From the NCBI GenBank assembly GCA_947492385.1, contig CANLMX010000017.1:1-39855 (forward strand): 39,855 nucleotides of DNA, in the 5' to 3' direction. Positions 8,982 to 15,618 of this stretch are shown here, in pieces. This DNA comes from Planctomycetaceae bacterium. GTDB lineage: Bacteria; Planctomycetota; Phycisphaerae; Phycisphaerales; SM1A02. The stretch's first letter is position 1; each line of letters starts with the position of its first letter. A program made the translations under genes and the position numbers. A model generated the notes under the pieces. It saw nothing but the letters and a program-made list of their open reading frames with translations, had not been told where the DNA came from and searched no databases.

Positions 8982-9542
8982 TCAGTCCCTCGGCCGCACG
9001 CGTGCGAACTCCGCCTCGACGCCGAGCCGGCCCGCCCACAGGGCCATGTACTGCCAGTCGAGCGACTCGGCGCCCTGCACCGCGACGATGGTGGCGATGT
9101 CGCGCAAGTGCTTAGCGGAGGCCCCATCCCGAAAGAAGACGAGTTTCTTCAGGATGACGTCCTCCGGCGAGGAGAACGGCTCGAGCCGGCCGTCCGGCAT
9201 CCGGATGCCGCGCACGCGGGCAAAGCGGGCCGTGTCGTAGGGATCGTTCGGCGCGACGATCAGGTCGACCTTCAGGCCCGACGGCACGTGGATGATGTTG
9301 AACATGCCGTGGTGGCGGACGGCTTCGACGGCAGCCTCGGTGCTCACATACCAGTCGTCGCCCACGAACGCCGCGGCGACCTCGCGCGCCTTGCGCTCGT
9401 CGAGGCGCACGACGATGTCGATGTCGTTGGTGAAGCGGGGTTCGCCGTAGACCATCGACGCCACGGAGCCGGTGGTGAAGCGCGGGCAGCCGATCCGGTC
9501 GAGCTGCGCCCCCACCAGCGCGAGCAGGTCGGTCGGCTCCAT
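8982..9542 (-). CDS. Nucleotidyltransferase-fold protein (AbiEii/MNT-like), possible toxin
   Basis: A 186-residue protein with the DNA polymerase beta-type nucleotidyltransferase signature: GSVASMVYG near residue 25 followed by TNDIDIVV, giving the two metal-binding aspartates, and a later KVDLIV strand that supplies the third. Members of this superfamily transfer nucleotides to RNA or protein, and several are toxins. The fold is visible; the role is inferred. The C-terminal half (EDVILKKLVFF, KHLRDI) is the usual helical part. The ATG at 9542 overlaps the stop of the upstream 77-residue gene as TGATG, so the two are translationally coupled. An in-frame extension of 79 codons upstream is non-protein-like antisense of the partner. 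Confidence 0.8.
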   Translation of the reverse strand: MEPTDLLALVGAQLDRIGCPRFTTGSVASMVYGEPRFTNDIDIVVRLDERKAREVAAAFVGDDWYVSTEAAVEAVRHHGMFNIIHVPSGLKVDLIVAPNDPYDTARFARVRGIRMPDGRLEPFSSPEDVILKKLVFFRDGASAKHLRDIATIVAVQGAESLDWQYMALWAGRLGVEAEFARVRPRD

Positions 9543-9775
9543 CAGGTCGCCTCGGACGGGCGCCCGGCCATGCGGAGCGCCGTCTCCTTGGCGACGCGCT
9601 CGTCCGGCCAATCGGGGTGCTGCGCGCGGATCCCCGCCATCACGAACATCCGCGCCGAACGCCACATGCCGTCCAACGTGGCCAGGCGGCGCGCGGGCGA
9701 CTGTGCGCGCAGCACGGCAACGATCGCCGCATCGCAGCGGTCGTCGGCGGGGTGGCTCTGGGGCAGCGGCTCCAC
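9542..9775 (-). CDS. Small partner protein of the nucleotidyltransferase, possible antitoxin
   Basis: A 77-residue protein, starting GTG at 9775 (VEPLPQSHPADDRCDAAIVAV). It is mostly helical: a first helix, a central LATLDGMWRSARMFVMAGIRAQHPDW segment and a final DERVAKETALRM helix. I recall similar short proteins with the phrase IRAQHP.W next to nucleotidyltransferases in cyanobacteria and planctomycetes, but could not check this. The GTG start is chosen because TATACT lies seven bases upstream; longer ATG-started versions would begin upstream of that promoter. The stop overlaps the next gene's ATG. A toxin-antitoxin-like pair is the likeliest reading, but which protein is toxic is not known. 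Confidence 0.68.
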   Translation of the reverse strand: MEPLPQSHPADDRCDAAIVAVLRAQSPARRLATLDGMWRSARMFVMAGIRAQHPDWPDERVAKETALRMAGRPSEAT

Positions 9776-9782
9776 ACAACCA

Positions 9783-9788
9783 AGTATA
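9783..9788 (-). promoter_or_regulatory. -10 element for the nucleotidyltransferase pair
   Basis: TATACT on the minus strand, seven bases before the GTG at 9775. It fixes the start codon choice for the 77-residue protein and implies a leaderless mRNA. Confidence 0.55.
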
Positions 9789-9828
9789 AGGATGACGACC
9801 ATCGCCACGACCGAGTTCACGCGAGCAT

Positions 9829-9834
9829 TACGAT
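9829..9834 (+). promoter_or_regulatory. -10 element for the acyltransferase gene
   Basis: TACGAT six bases before the ATG at 9841. It is divergent from the nucleotidyltransferase promoter, 40 bases away. Confidence 0.5.
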
Positions 9835-9840
9835 GCGTGC

Positions 9841-10602
9841 ATGACGGCATCGTTGCAGGCCATGGCGGGCTCGGTGCTCTGGGGCGTGCTCGCCGCCGGC
9901 GTGCTCCTCGCCGCCTTGCTCCTCGCCCTCGTCGCCGTCGGCTTCGTCGTCCGCGCCCGCAGCGGCGAACGCCTCGCGTGGGACGGCGTGGTCGGCTGCG
10001 TGGAGGCGGTGGCCCGCCCCGTGGCCCGGTTCATCCACCGCACGCGGTGGGTGGGCTTCGACCGGTTCCGTGCGCCCGAGGGCGGCTTCGTCATCGTCGC
10101 CAACCACGCGAGCGGACTCGACCCGCCACTCATGCAGTTCGCCGCGGGTCGGCGCGTGCGCTTCATGATGGCGAAGGAGCAGATGCACCCCGCACTCGGC
10201 TGGCTGTGGCGGCGGCTCGCGGTGCTGCCCGTGACCTACACGCCGGCGGACGCCGCGATGCTGCGCGAGGCGGTGCGGCAGGTGAAGCAAGGCGGCGTCG
10301 TGGGCGTCTTCCCGGAAGGCGCGATCGAGCGCCCGCCGTGCGTGCTCGCACCGTTCGCGGACGGGACGGGCACGCTGGTCGCGCTGACGAAGGCCCCGGT
10401 GGTCGTGCTGTGGATCCACGGCACGCCGACGGTCGGCAACGCGCTGCTCGACCCGTTCGTGCCGCGGCGGAGCCCGGCGGTCGTCGAGTATGTCGGCACC
10501 GTCGACTTCGCGGCCGAAGGCGTGCGCGACCCGAGGGAGATCACCGCGCGGCTGCGTGGCATGCTCGCGAAGGCGAGCGGGTGGCCGGTGCGGAATGGGT
10601 GA
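9841..10602 (+). CDS. plsC: 1-acyl-sn-glycerol-3-phosphate acyltransferase-like (PlsC family)
   Basis: A 253-residue membrane-bound acyltransferase that probably converts lysophosphatidic acid to phosphatidic acid in phospholipid synthesis. A hydrophobic N-terminal anchor (about residues 8-36) precedes the PlsC domain. The catalytic HX4D box appears as NHASGLD at about residue 92, and the phosphate-binding block as FPEGAIER at about 158, close to the usual FPEGTRS. The start ATG has TACGAT six bases upstream. Alternatives are other glycerolipid or ornithine-lipid acyltransferases of the same fold, which sequence alone cannot separate. It is the only gene in its transcription unit and converges on ruvA. 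Confidence 0.88.
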   Translation: MTASLQAMAGSVLWGVLAAGVLLAALLLALVAVGFVVRARSGERLAWDGVVGCVEAVARPVARFIHRTRWVGFDRFRAPEGGFVIVANHASGLDPPLMQFAAGRRVRFMMAKEQMHPALGWLWRRLAVLPVTYTPADAAMLREAVRQVKQGGVVGVFPEGAIERPPCVLAPFADGTGTLVALTKAPVVVLWIHGTPTVGNALLDPFVPRRSPAVVEYVGTVDFAAEGVRDPREITARLRGMLAKASGWPVRNG

Positions 10603-10637
10603 GGGCGCAGGCGGCGGGGCGCCCGCAGGCCTTCGCC

Positions 10638-11300
10638 CTACCTCAGCGCCCGCTCCACGATCGCTTCCGGCGTGGCGTCGGCGGGCAGTTCCTCGCGGGC
10701 CATCACCCGTTCGACGAGGTCGCGCGCCACGGGCTTGGCGTGCCCGAGGAGCACAAGCACCTCGACCGCGTCGCGGGCAGCGGCCATGAGCTTCGCTTCC
10801 GCCGTGATCGGCCCGCGCGCGGCCTGCGCGCCGGCGGTGCCGCGCGCGCCCGCCGCAACCGCGCCGATCCCACGCACGTACGGATCGACCTTGCCCTTCA
10901 GCTCGACGCAGATCGCCTCGGCGGTGCGCTTGCCGATCTCGGGCAACGACTGCAGCAACGCATGATCGCGCGCTGCGATCGCCTCGGCCACCTGCCCGAA
11001 CGGAAGCTGCAGCGCGCGCAGCGCCTTGCGGTTGCCGATGCCCTTGACGGTGGTGAAGAGCTCGAAGAACGCGCGGTCGGCGGTCGACTGGAAGCCGATG
11101 AGCCGGGGCCAGAAGCTGGAGCCCTGCCCCTGCCCCTCCAGGTAGTGAAGCGTGTGGAAGCCCACCGGCTGGCCGATGCGCGCAGCGAGCGCCATCGCGT
11201 CGGCCGCGGGCACCAGCACCTCGTAGGTGAGGTCGCCCGTTCGGACGTGCGCCGCCCCGTCCTCGATCGCGACCAGGGTTCCGGTGAGGTGGGTGATCAT
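10638..11300 (-). CDS. ruvA: Holliday junction branch migration protein RuvA
   Basis: RuvA binds four-way DNA junctions as a tetramer and loads the RuvB motor. The 220-residue protein starts MITHLTGTLVAI, the typical OB-fold N-terminus. It then has two helix-hairpin-helix motifs (KGIGNRKALRAL near residue 87 and LPEIGKRTAEAI near 120) and a short C-terminal RuvB-binding domain. A Gly/Ala-rich linker of about 25 residues before the third domain makes it slightly longer than the usual 200 or so. The start lies three bases after the stop of a CopG-type antitoxin gene, with no promoter hexamer between them, so ruvA is probably co-transcribed with the BrnT/BrnA pair. ruvB and ruvC are not in the window. 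Confidence 0.96.
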   Translation of the reverse strand: MITHLTGTLVAIEDGAAHVRTGDLTYEVLVPAADAMALAARIGQPVGFHTLHYLEGQGQGSSFWPRLIGFQSTADRAFFELFTTVKGIGNRKALRALQLPFGQVAEAIAARDHALLQSLPEIGKRTAEAICVELKGKVDPYVRGIGAVAAGARGTAGAQAARGPITAEAKLMAAARDAVEVLVLLGHAKPVARDLVERVMAREELPADATPEAIVERALR

Positions 11301-11303
11301 GGG

Positions 11304-11597
11304 TCAGGCCGACCGCGCCGAGCGCAGCTGCTCCGCAATGAAGACCTTGATGACGGATTGACGCGTCACGCCGAGGTGTTCCGCCTCGCGATCGAGCTCA
11401 TCGACCATCCACTCGGGGAAGTCGACGTTGACGCGGCGGATGGCGACCGATTCCCCCGCCGAAGGACGGCGGCGCGTGCCGAGGTCGAGCACCGGCATCA
11501 TCGAGCGCCCCGAGTCATGCAGGCGATCGATGGCGGTGGCGCTGCGCCGGCCCCGGGATGCAGGCTTGCGAGACGCGTCAACGCCCTTCCGCTTCAT
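11304..11597 (-). CDS. brnA: BrnA/CopG-type ribbon-helix-helix antitoxin
   Basis: A 97-residue basic protein whose C-terminal half is a ribbon-helix-helix DNA-binding domain: strand RRVNVDFP at about 54-61, helix EWMVDELDREAEHLG, then VTRQSVIKVFIAEQL. This matches the BrnA/CopG antitoxin pattern. The N-terminal 45 residues are Arg/Ser-rich and probably flexible, where BrnA proteins contact the toxin. It begins 20 bases inside the end of the upstream BrnT gene and stops three bases before ruvA. By family behaviour it should neutralise BrnT and repress the shared promoter. The ATG at 11597 fits the overlap typical of such pairs. Confidence 0.85.
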   Translation of the reverse strand: MKRKGVDASRKPASRGRRSATAIDRLHDSGRSMMPVLDLGTRRRPSAGESVAIRRVNVDFPEWMVDELDREAEHLGVTRQSVIKVFIAEQLRSARSA

Positions 11598-11856
11598 ACA
11601 GCCTCCGTTCATCGGCGCGGGCCCGGCGGACCGAGATGATCCGGACCCGCCCTTTCCGCTGGGTGACCACCGCAGACCACAGCGCGCCGGCGGCGCGCCC
11701 CAGCACCAGCGTGCGGGGCTCGTCGAGGCTGCGCGCGTCGATCTGGAGCATGCGTGGATCCATCCAGATCTCCTGAGCGGCCACGAAGTCGACTCCGTGC
11801 TTGGCGAGGTTCGCCGCGGACTTCCGCGGGTCGAACTCAAACTCTTCCGGAAGCAT
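11578..11856 (-). CDS. brnT: BrnT family toxin
   Basis: A 92-residue protein of the BrnT family, small RelE/barnase-like ribonucleases that stop translation when the antitoxin is lost. Family features are FEFDPRKSAANLAKHGVDF at residues 6-24, the central EPRTLVLGRAAGALW strand pair, and the C-terminal RVRIISVRRARADERRLYE block holding the basic and acidic residues thought to act in catalysis. The ATG at 11856 has TAGTTT seven bases upstream, overlapped by a palindrome. It is the first gene of a brnT-brnA-ruvA unit and is divergent from manC. Identification is good; activity is inferred from the family. Confidence 0.88.
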   Translation of the reverse strand: MLPEEFEFDPRKSAANLAKHGVDFVAAQEIWMDPRMLQIDARSLDEPRTLVLGRAAGALWSAVVTQRKGRVRIISVRRARADERRLYEAEGR

Positions 11857-11872
11857 GGTATAGAAACTATCC
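11857..11872 (-). promoter_or_regulatory. brnTA promoter with overlapping operator-like palindrome
   Basis: The minus-strand -10 candidate TAGTTT (11869-11864) ends seven bases before the brnT ATG. It overlaps an inverted repeat, ATAG-AAA-CTAT at 11860-11870, with outer arms partly matching. This is a plausible binding site for the ribbon-helix-helix antitoxin. The flanking A/T-rich run to about 11883 is unusual for this GC-rich window. Confidence 0.5.
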
Positions 11873-11912
11873 AATTTTTGCAACCAAGCACCGGCGCTGG
11901 CGGAATTCCCGG

Positions 11913-11918
11913 TAGATT
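11913..11918 (+). promoter_or_regulatory. -10 element for manC
   Basis: TAGATT seven bases before the manC ATG at 11926, with no Shine-Dalgarno sequence in between. Confidence 0.5.
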
Positions 11919-11925
11919 TCGACCC

Positions 11926-13005
11926 ATGCGCCACGCAATGATCATGGCCGGCGGATCCGGCACCCGGCTTTGGCCGATGAGCCGCCAGGCGGTGCCGAAG
12001 CAGCTGCTGCGGTTCGTCGAGGGCCGCAGCCTGCTCTCGATCGCCGCCGACCGCATCCGCACGCTGGTGCCCGAGGCCAACCGCTACGTGTGCGCGGGCG
12101 AGGCGTACCGCGCGCTCATCCGCGCGGACATCCCGTGGATCGACGACGCGCACGTGCTGGGCGAGCCCGTCGGGCGCGACACGGTGAACGCCGTCGCGTT
12201 CGGCGCCGCCATCACCGCGCGGCGCGACCCGGACGCCGTGTTCGCGGTGCTCACGAGCGACCATCTCATCGCGCCGCAGGCCGAGTTCGAGCGAGCCATG
12301 GACCTCGGCTTCCGGCTCGTCGAGGCCGACCCGTCGCGCCTGGTCACCTTCGCGATCACGCCCACCTTCCCGGCGACCGGCTTCGGCTACGTCGAGCGTG
12401 GGGACCCGGTGCCCGGCTTCGATGGCGCGTTCTGCGCGAAGCGCTTCGTCGAGAAGCCCGACCGCGCCCGCGCCGAGGAGTACCTGGCCTCGGGCGGCTT
12501 CGGCTGGAACAGCGGGATGTTCGTGTTCAGCGCGCGCACCGTCCTCGATGCGCTCGAGCGCTTCAAGCCCGAGACTGCGGCCGGGATGCGCGAGATCGCC
12601 GCGGCGTGGGGCACCCCGAACGCACGCGTGACGGTCGAGCGCGTCTATCCGACGTTGCCGAAGATCAGCGTCGACTATGCGCTCATGGAGCCTGCATCGA
12701 AGGACCGCGAACTGTCGGTGTGCGTGGTGCCGATGAGCGTGGAGTGGCGCGACGTCGGCAGCTGGCCGAGCTACGCCGAGACGCTCGCGCCCGACGCCGA
12801 CGGCAACCGCACGAACGCGCATGCGGTGCACGTGGGCAGCCGCCGCGTGGCGGCACTCAGCGACGACCCGTCGCACGTGATCGCGACCATCGGCCTCGAG
12901 GACGTGATCGTGGTGCGCACGAAAGATGCCACGCTGGTGGTGCGCGCGGACCTCGCCGAGAAGGTCAAAGACGTGGCGGGCCTGGTGCCGCCGGAGCTTC
13001 GCTGA
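11926..13005 (+). CDS. manC: Mannose-1-phosphate guanylyltransferase
   Basis: This enzyme makes GDP-mannose from mannose-1-phosphate and GTP for surface polysaccharides and glycoconjugates. The 359-residue protein begins MRHAMIMAGGSGTRLWPMSR, the pyrophosphorylase signature with the nucleotide-binding loop at residues 9-20. It also carries LTSDHLI, FVEKP and the GGFGWNSGMFVF block typical of ManC/RfbM enzymes, and a short C-terminal left-handed beta-helix region. It lacks the fused phosphomannose isomerase domain of bifunctional enzymes. It is followed two bases later by ruvX, suggesting one transcript. TAGATT lies seven bases upstream of the start. Identification is secure at family level. 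Confidence 0.93.
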   Translation: MRHAMIMAGGSGTRLWPMSRQAVPKQLLRFVEGRSLLSIAADRIRTLVPEANRYVCAGEAYRALIRADIPWIDDAHVLGEPVGRDTVNAVAFGAAITARRDPDAVFAVLTSDHLIAPQAEFERAMDLGFRLVEADPSRLVTFAITPTFPATGFGYVERGDPVPGFDGAFCAKRFVEKPDRARAEEYLASGGFGWNSGMFVFSARTVLDALERFKPETAAGMREIAAAWGTPNARVTVERVYPTLPKISVDYALMEPASKDRELSVCVVPMSVEWRDVGSWPSYAETLAPDADGNRTNAHAVHVGSRRVAALSDDPSHVIATIGLEDVIVVRTKDATLVVRADLAEKVKDVAGLVPPELR

Positions 13006-13007
13006 CG

Positions 13008-13424
13008 ATGCGGTACCTCGCGGTCGACCTCGGCGCGAAGCGCACCGGGCTGGCAGCGGGCGACGACGTGGTCGGGCTGGTGCAACCGGTCGAGGTGCTC
13101 TCGGTGCCGCGCGGGCCCGCGCTGCTCGACGCACTGGCCCGCGCCGTCAAGCGCCACGGCCCGGACGCGCTGGTGGTCGGGCTTCCGCTCAACATGGACG
13201 GCACCGAGGGCGGTGCGACCGCCGACGTGCGCGCGTTCGGCGCGGCGCTCGCCGGGCGCGTGGAGCTTCCGGTGCACTTCCATGACGAGCGCCTGTCGAG
13301 CTTCGAGGCCGACCAGCGCATGGCCCGGTCGGGGCGCACCCACCGCGAGAAGAAGGAGCTTCGCGACGCCCTCGCGGCGTGCGCCATCCTCGAGTCGTGG
13401 CTTGCCGAGCGCGGTGCGGGCTGA
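13008..13424 (+). CDS. ruvX: RuvX/YqgF family RNase H-fold nuclease
   Basis: A 138-residue RuvX (YqgF) protein, an RNase H-like Holliday-junction resolvase or pre-16S rRNA end-processing nuclease. Motifs are the N-terminal strand LAVDLGAKRTGLA with the first catalytic Asp at residue 6, ALVVGLPLNMDGTEG at about 63, and FHDERLSSFEA near 97 with further acidic residues. Size is normal for the family. It begins two bases after manC and ends two bases before the convergent pgl stop. Which of the two reported activities applies cannot be decided from sequence. Confidence 0.93.
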   Translation: MRYLAVDLGAKRTGLAAGDDVVGLVQPVEVLSVPRGPALLDALARAVKRHGPDALVVGLPLNMDGTEGGATADVRAFGAALAGRVELPVHFHDERLSSFEADQRMARSGRTHREKKELRDALAACAILESWLAERGAG

Positions 13425-13426
13425 CC

Positions 13427-14218
13427 TCACGCTCCCCGCGCCGCAGGCCCGTCCACGTACCACCGCAGTTCCCCCGCGGGCCGTACGCCCGCGATCGGGA
13501 CCTCGCCTGGATTCGCGCCGGCCGCCACGCGCATCAGCATCGCGTGCTTGTCGGCGCCGCACACGAACGGCGCCACGAAGCGCGCCGCGTTGATCGTGCG
13601 CAGCGTGAGCGTGCACCGCGGCACGTGCGGCGCGCACGTGGTGGGTGCCGGCACGTCGAGCGCCAGCCGGTCGGGCGCGTCGAGCGCGGGCGAACCCGGG
13701 AAGATGCTCGCGGTGTGGCCATCGGCGCCCATGCCCAGCAGCACGAAGTCCAGGCGGTCGTGCCCCTTCTGCCGCCAGCCGAGTGCCTCGCGCAGCTCGC
13801 GCTCGTACCGCTCGGCGGCACCCGGCTGCGCGGCCAGCATCGGATGCACCTGCTCAGGCGGGATGTCGGAGTGGTCGACGATCACCTCGCGGATGCGGGC
13901 GAAATTCGAGCGCTCGTCCTCGAATGGCACGCAGCGCTCGTCCACCATCCACAGGTGCGTGCGCTTCCAGGGCAGCGCGCGGAAGCGGGGGTCGTACATC
14001 AACCGCACGTAGAGCGGCTGCGGCGTGCGCCCGCCCGAGAGCGCCAGGTGGAAGTCGCCGAACTGCCGCACGCAGTTCTGCGCGTGCACGGTGAGCTCGA
14101 ACGCGAGCGCGTCGACCAGCTCCTCGGCGTCGGCGCGCGCAACCACGCGGCCGGGAAGCTTTGGCGCGACCACGTGCTCGTCGAGGCCCTCGACCTGGAT
14201 CTCGTCGCCGGCGTCCAT
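13427..14218 (-). CDS. pgl: 6-phosphogluconolactonase
   Basis: Pgl hydrolyses 6-phosphogluconolactone, the product of Zwf, in the oxidative pentose phosphate pathway. The 263-residue protein shows the SugarP isomerase-like fold of the DevB/Pgl family: HLALSGGRTP near residue 57, WMVDERCVPFEDERSNF near 88, and GMGADGHTASIFPGS near 160 with the conserved Asp-Gly-His. The ATG at 14218 is preceded by TACCAT eight bases upstream and is divergent from trpS. zwf lies 2.4 kb away on the opposite strand, so the pathway genes are near each other but in separate units. Confidence 0.95.
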   Translation of the reverse strand: MDAGDEIQVEGLDEHVVAPKLPGRVVARADAEELVDALAFELTVHAQNCVRQFGDFHLALSGGRTPQPLYVRLMYDPRFRALPWKRTHLWMVDERCVPFEDERSNFARIREVIVDHSDIPPEQVHPMLAAQPGAAERYERELREALGWRQKGHDRLDFVLLGMGADGHTASIFPGSPALDAPDRLALDVPAPTTCAPHVPRCTLTLRTINAARFVAPFVCGADKHAMLMRVAAGANPGEVPIAGVRPAGELRWYVDGPAARGA

Positions 14219-14226
14219 CGCGGGCA

Positions 14227-14232
14227 ATGGTA
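14227..14232 (-). promoter_or_regulatory. -10 element for pgl
   Basis: TACCAT on the minus strand ends eight bases before the pgl ATG, leaving no room for a leader. It is 13 bases from the divergent trpS -10 element. Confidence 0.45.
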
Positions 14233-14245
14233 TCGGCCGCGTGCG

Positions 14246-14251
14246 TATCCT
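14246..14251 (+). promoter_or_regulatory. -10 element for trpS
   Basis: TATCCT nine bases before the trpS ATG at 14261. No Shine-Dalgarno site is present. Confidence 0.5.
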
Positions 14252-14260
14252 CCCTGCTCC

Positions 14261-15325
14261 ATGACCGCCGCACGACCGCGCATCCTCACGGGCGACACGC
14301 CGACCGGCCAGCTGCACCTGGGCCACTGGGTGGGGAGCGTGAAGCGGCGCGTCGAGCTGCAGGACACGCACGACTGCTACTTCATCCTTGCGAACTACCA
14401 CGCATTCACCACGCGGGCGGACAAGCCGCAGGAGATCCGGCGCGACACGGTCGCCATCGTCAAGGACTACCTGGCGATGGGCATCGACCCGGAGAAGTCG
14501 ACCATCTTCCTGCAGAGCGAGGTACCCGCGATCCACGAGCTGGCGTTCCTGTTCGCGATGCTGCTGCCCTTCAACCGGGTGATGCGCAACCCGACGCTCA
14601 AGACCGAGATCGAGACGAAGGGGCTTGGCGACACCTACTCGTTCGGGTTCCCGCTGTACGCAGTGGGGCAGTGCGCCGACATCCTGGCGTTCCGCCCGGT
14701 CGGCGTGCCCGTGGGCGAGGACCAGGTGCCGCACCTGGAACTCACGCGCGAGGTGGCGCGTCGCTTCAACCAGATGTACTGCGGCGTGCCCACCGACGCC
14801 GAGGACGCCGACCACGAGAAGCTCGGAGGCGTCTGGCCGGTGCCGCGGGCCGAGGTCGGCAAGGTCGGCCGCTTGGTGGGCATCGACGGCAAGAACAAGA
14901 TGTCCAAGAGCCTTGGCAACGCGATCTTCGTCAGCGACTCCCCGAAGGAGGTCGAGGCGAAGGTGAAGAAGATCTTCACCGGGCGGCAGAGCCCCACCGA
15001 GCCGGGCGACGTGGGGAACGCGCTCTTCCAGTACGTGGACGCATTCATCGAGGACCCGGACCGCGTCGCCGAGCTCAAGCGCCGCTATGCGGCGGGCGAC
15101 AACCTCGGCGACGGCCACGTGAAGGTCGAGGTCGCGGCCGCCATCAACCGGCTGCTCGACCCCATGCGCGCCCGGCGCGCGGCGATCGGCGACGACGACG
15201 CGCGCGTGCTCGCCATCCTGAAGGACGGCTGCCGGCGCGCCAACGCCACGGCCGAGCAGACCCTCGAGATGGCCCGCAAGGCCGCCGGGCTGCACTTCTT
15301 CTCGCGGACGCTCGCCTACGAGTGA
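14261..15325 (+). CDS. trpS: Tryptophanyl-tRNA synthetase
   Basis: TrpS charges tRNA-Trp with tryptophan using ATP. The 354-residue protein is a class I synthetase: the HIGH-like signature appears as TPTGQLHLGHWVGS at residues 13-26 and the KMSKS loop as KNKMSKSLGN in the second third. GFPLYAVGQCADIL and PVGEDQVPHLELTREVARRFN are typical of bacterial TrpS. Length is normal. The ATG at 14261 follows TATCCT by nine bases. It shares a 42-base divergent region with pgl. A 44-base gap follows before the next small gene. Identification is secure. Confidence 0.97.
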   Translation: MTAARPRILTGDTPTGQLHLGHWVGSVKRRVELQDTHDCYFILANYHAFTTRADKPQEIRRDTVAIVKDYLAMGIDPEKSTIFLQSEVPAIHELAFLFAMLLPFNRVMRNPTLKTEIETKGLGDTYSFGFPLYAVGQCADILAFRPVGVPVGEDQVPHLELTREVARRFNQMYCGVPTDAEDADHEKLGGVWPVPRAEVGKVGRLVGIDGKNKMSKSLGNAIFVSDSPKEVEAKVKKIFTGRQSPTEPGDVGNALFQYVDAFIEDPDRVAELKRRYAAGDNLGDGHVKVEVAAAINRLLDPMRARRAAIGDDDARVLAILKDGCRRANATAEQTLEMARKAAGLHFFSRTLAYE

Positions 15326-15350
15326 CGGCCGCGGTGCCGTCCGGCCGATC

Positions 15351-15356
15351 TAGGAT
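15351..15356 (+). promoter_or_regulatory. -10 element for the Cys-rich small gene
   Basis: TAGGAT thirteen bases before the ATG at 15370. The spacing is longer than at other genes, so either a very short leader exists or the start is slightly different. Confidence 0.4.
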
Positions 15357-15369
15357 CGGTGCAGCCATC

Positions 15370-15618
15370 ATGCCCGCACCCGACCCCGCGCTCAGCCACG
15401 CGTGCCCCCACCTCGAGCGGAACGACCCCCGCTGCCAGGACCGGTTCCGCATGGCCGAGCTCGACGCCATGTACCGCTACTGCATGGGGGGGTTCCACGG
15501 CTGCCCGCTCTACCACCGCATCAACCGCGAGGAGCGGTACCGCCCCAAGCCCGCGCCCCCGGCGCCGCAGCAGGTGACCGTGCATGGCAGGTGGTTCGGA
15601 CGAGGCCGCGGCACCTGA
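15370..15618 (+). CDS. Small cysteine-containing protein, possible metal binder
   Basis: An 82-residue protein with four cysteines set in two patterns: HACPHLERNDPRC at residues 10-22 and YCMGGFHGC at 37-45, followed by a basic tail. The arrangement could bind zinc or an iron-sulfur centre, but no named family is certain to me. The middle (RFRMAELDAMYRYCMGG) is a short amphipathic helix. It overlaps the first 35 bases of the xerD gene in another frame, so its translation is probably coupled to the recombinase. The 44-base gap after trpS contains TAGGAT. Function unknown; coding is supported by the conserved-looking Cys pattern and gene packing. Confidence 0.68.
   Translation: MPAPDPALSHACPHLERNDPRCQDRFRMAELDAMYRYCMGGFHGCPLYHRINREERYRPKPAPPAPQQVTVHGRWFGRGRGT

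Noticed and set aside
5052-11639. A very long open frame of about 2,195 codons on the + strand opposite nuoH, carB and ruvA
   Set aside because: It is an antisense shadow of GC-rich genes: composition is Arg/Ala/His/Glu-rich with no domain, while the opposite strand carries complete known proteins.
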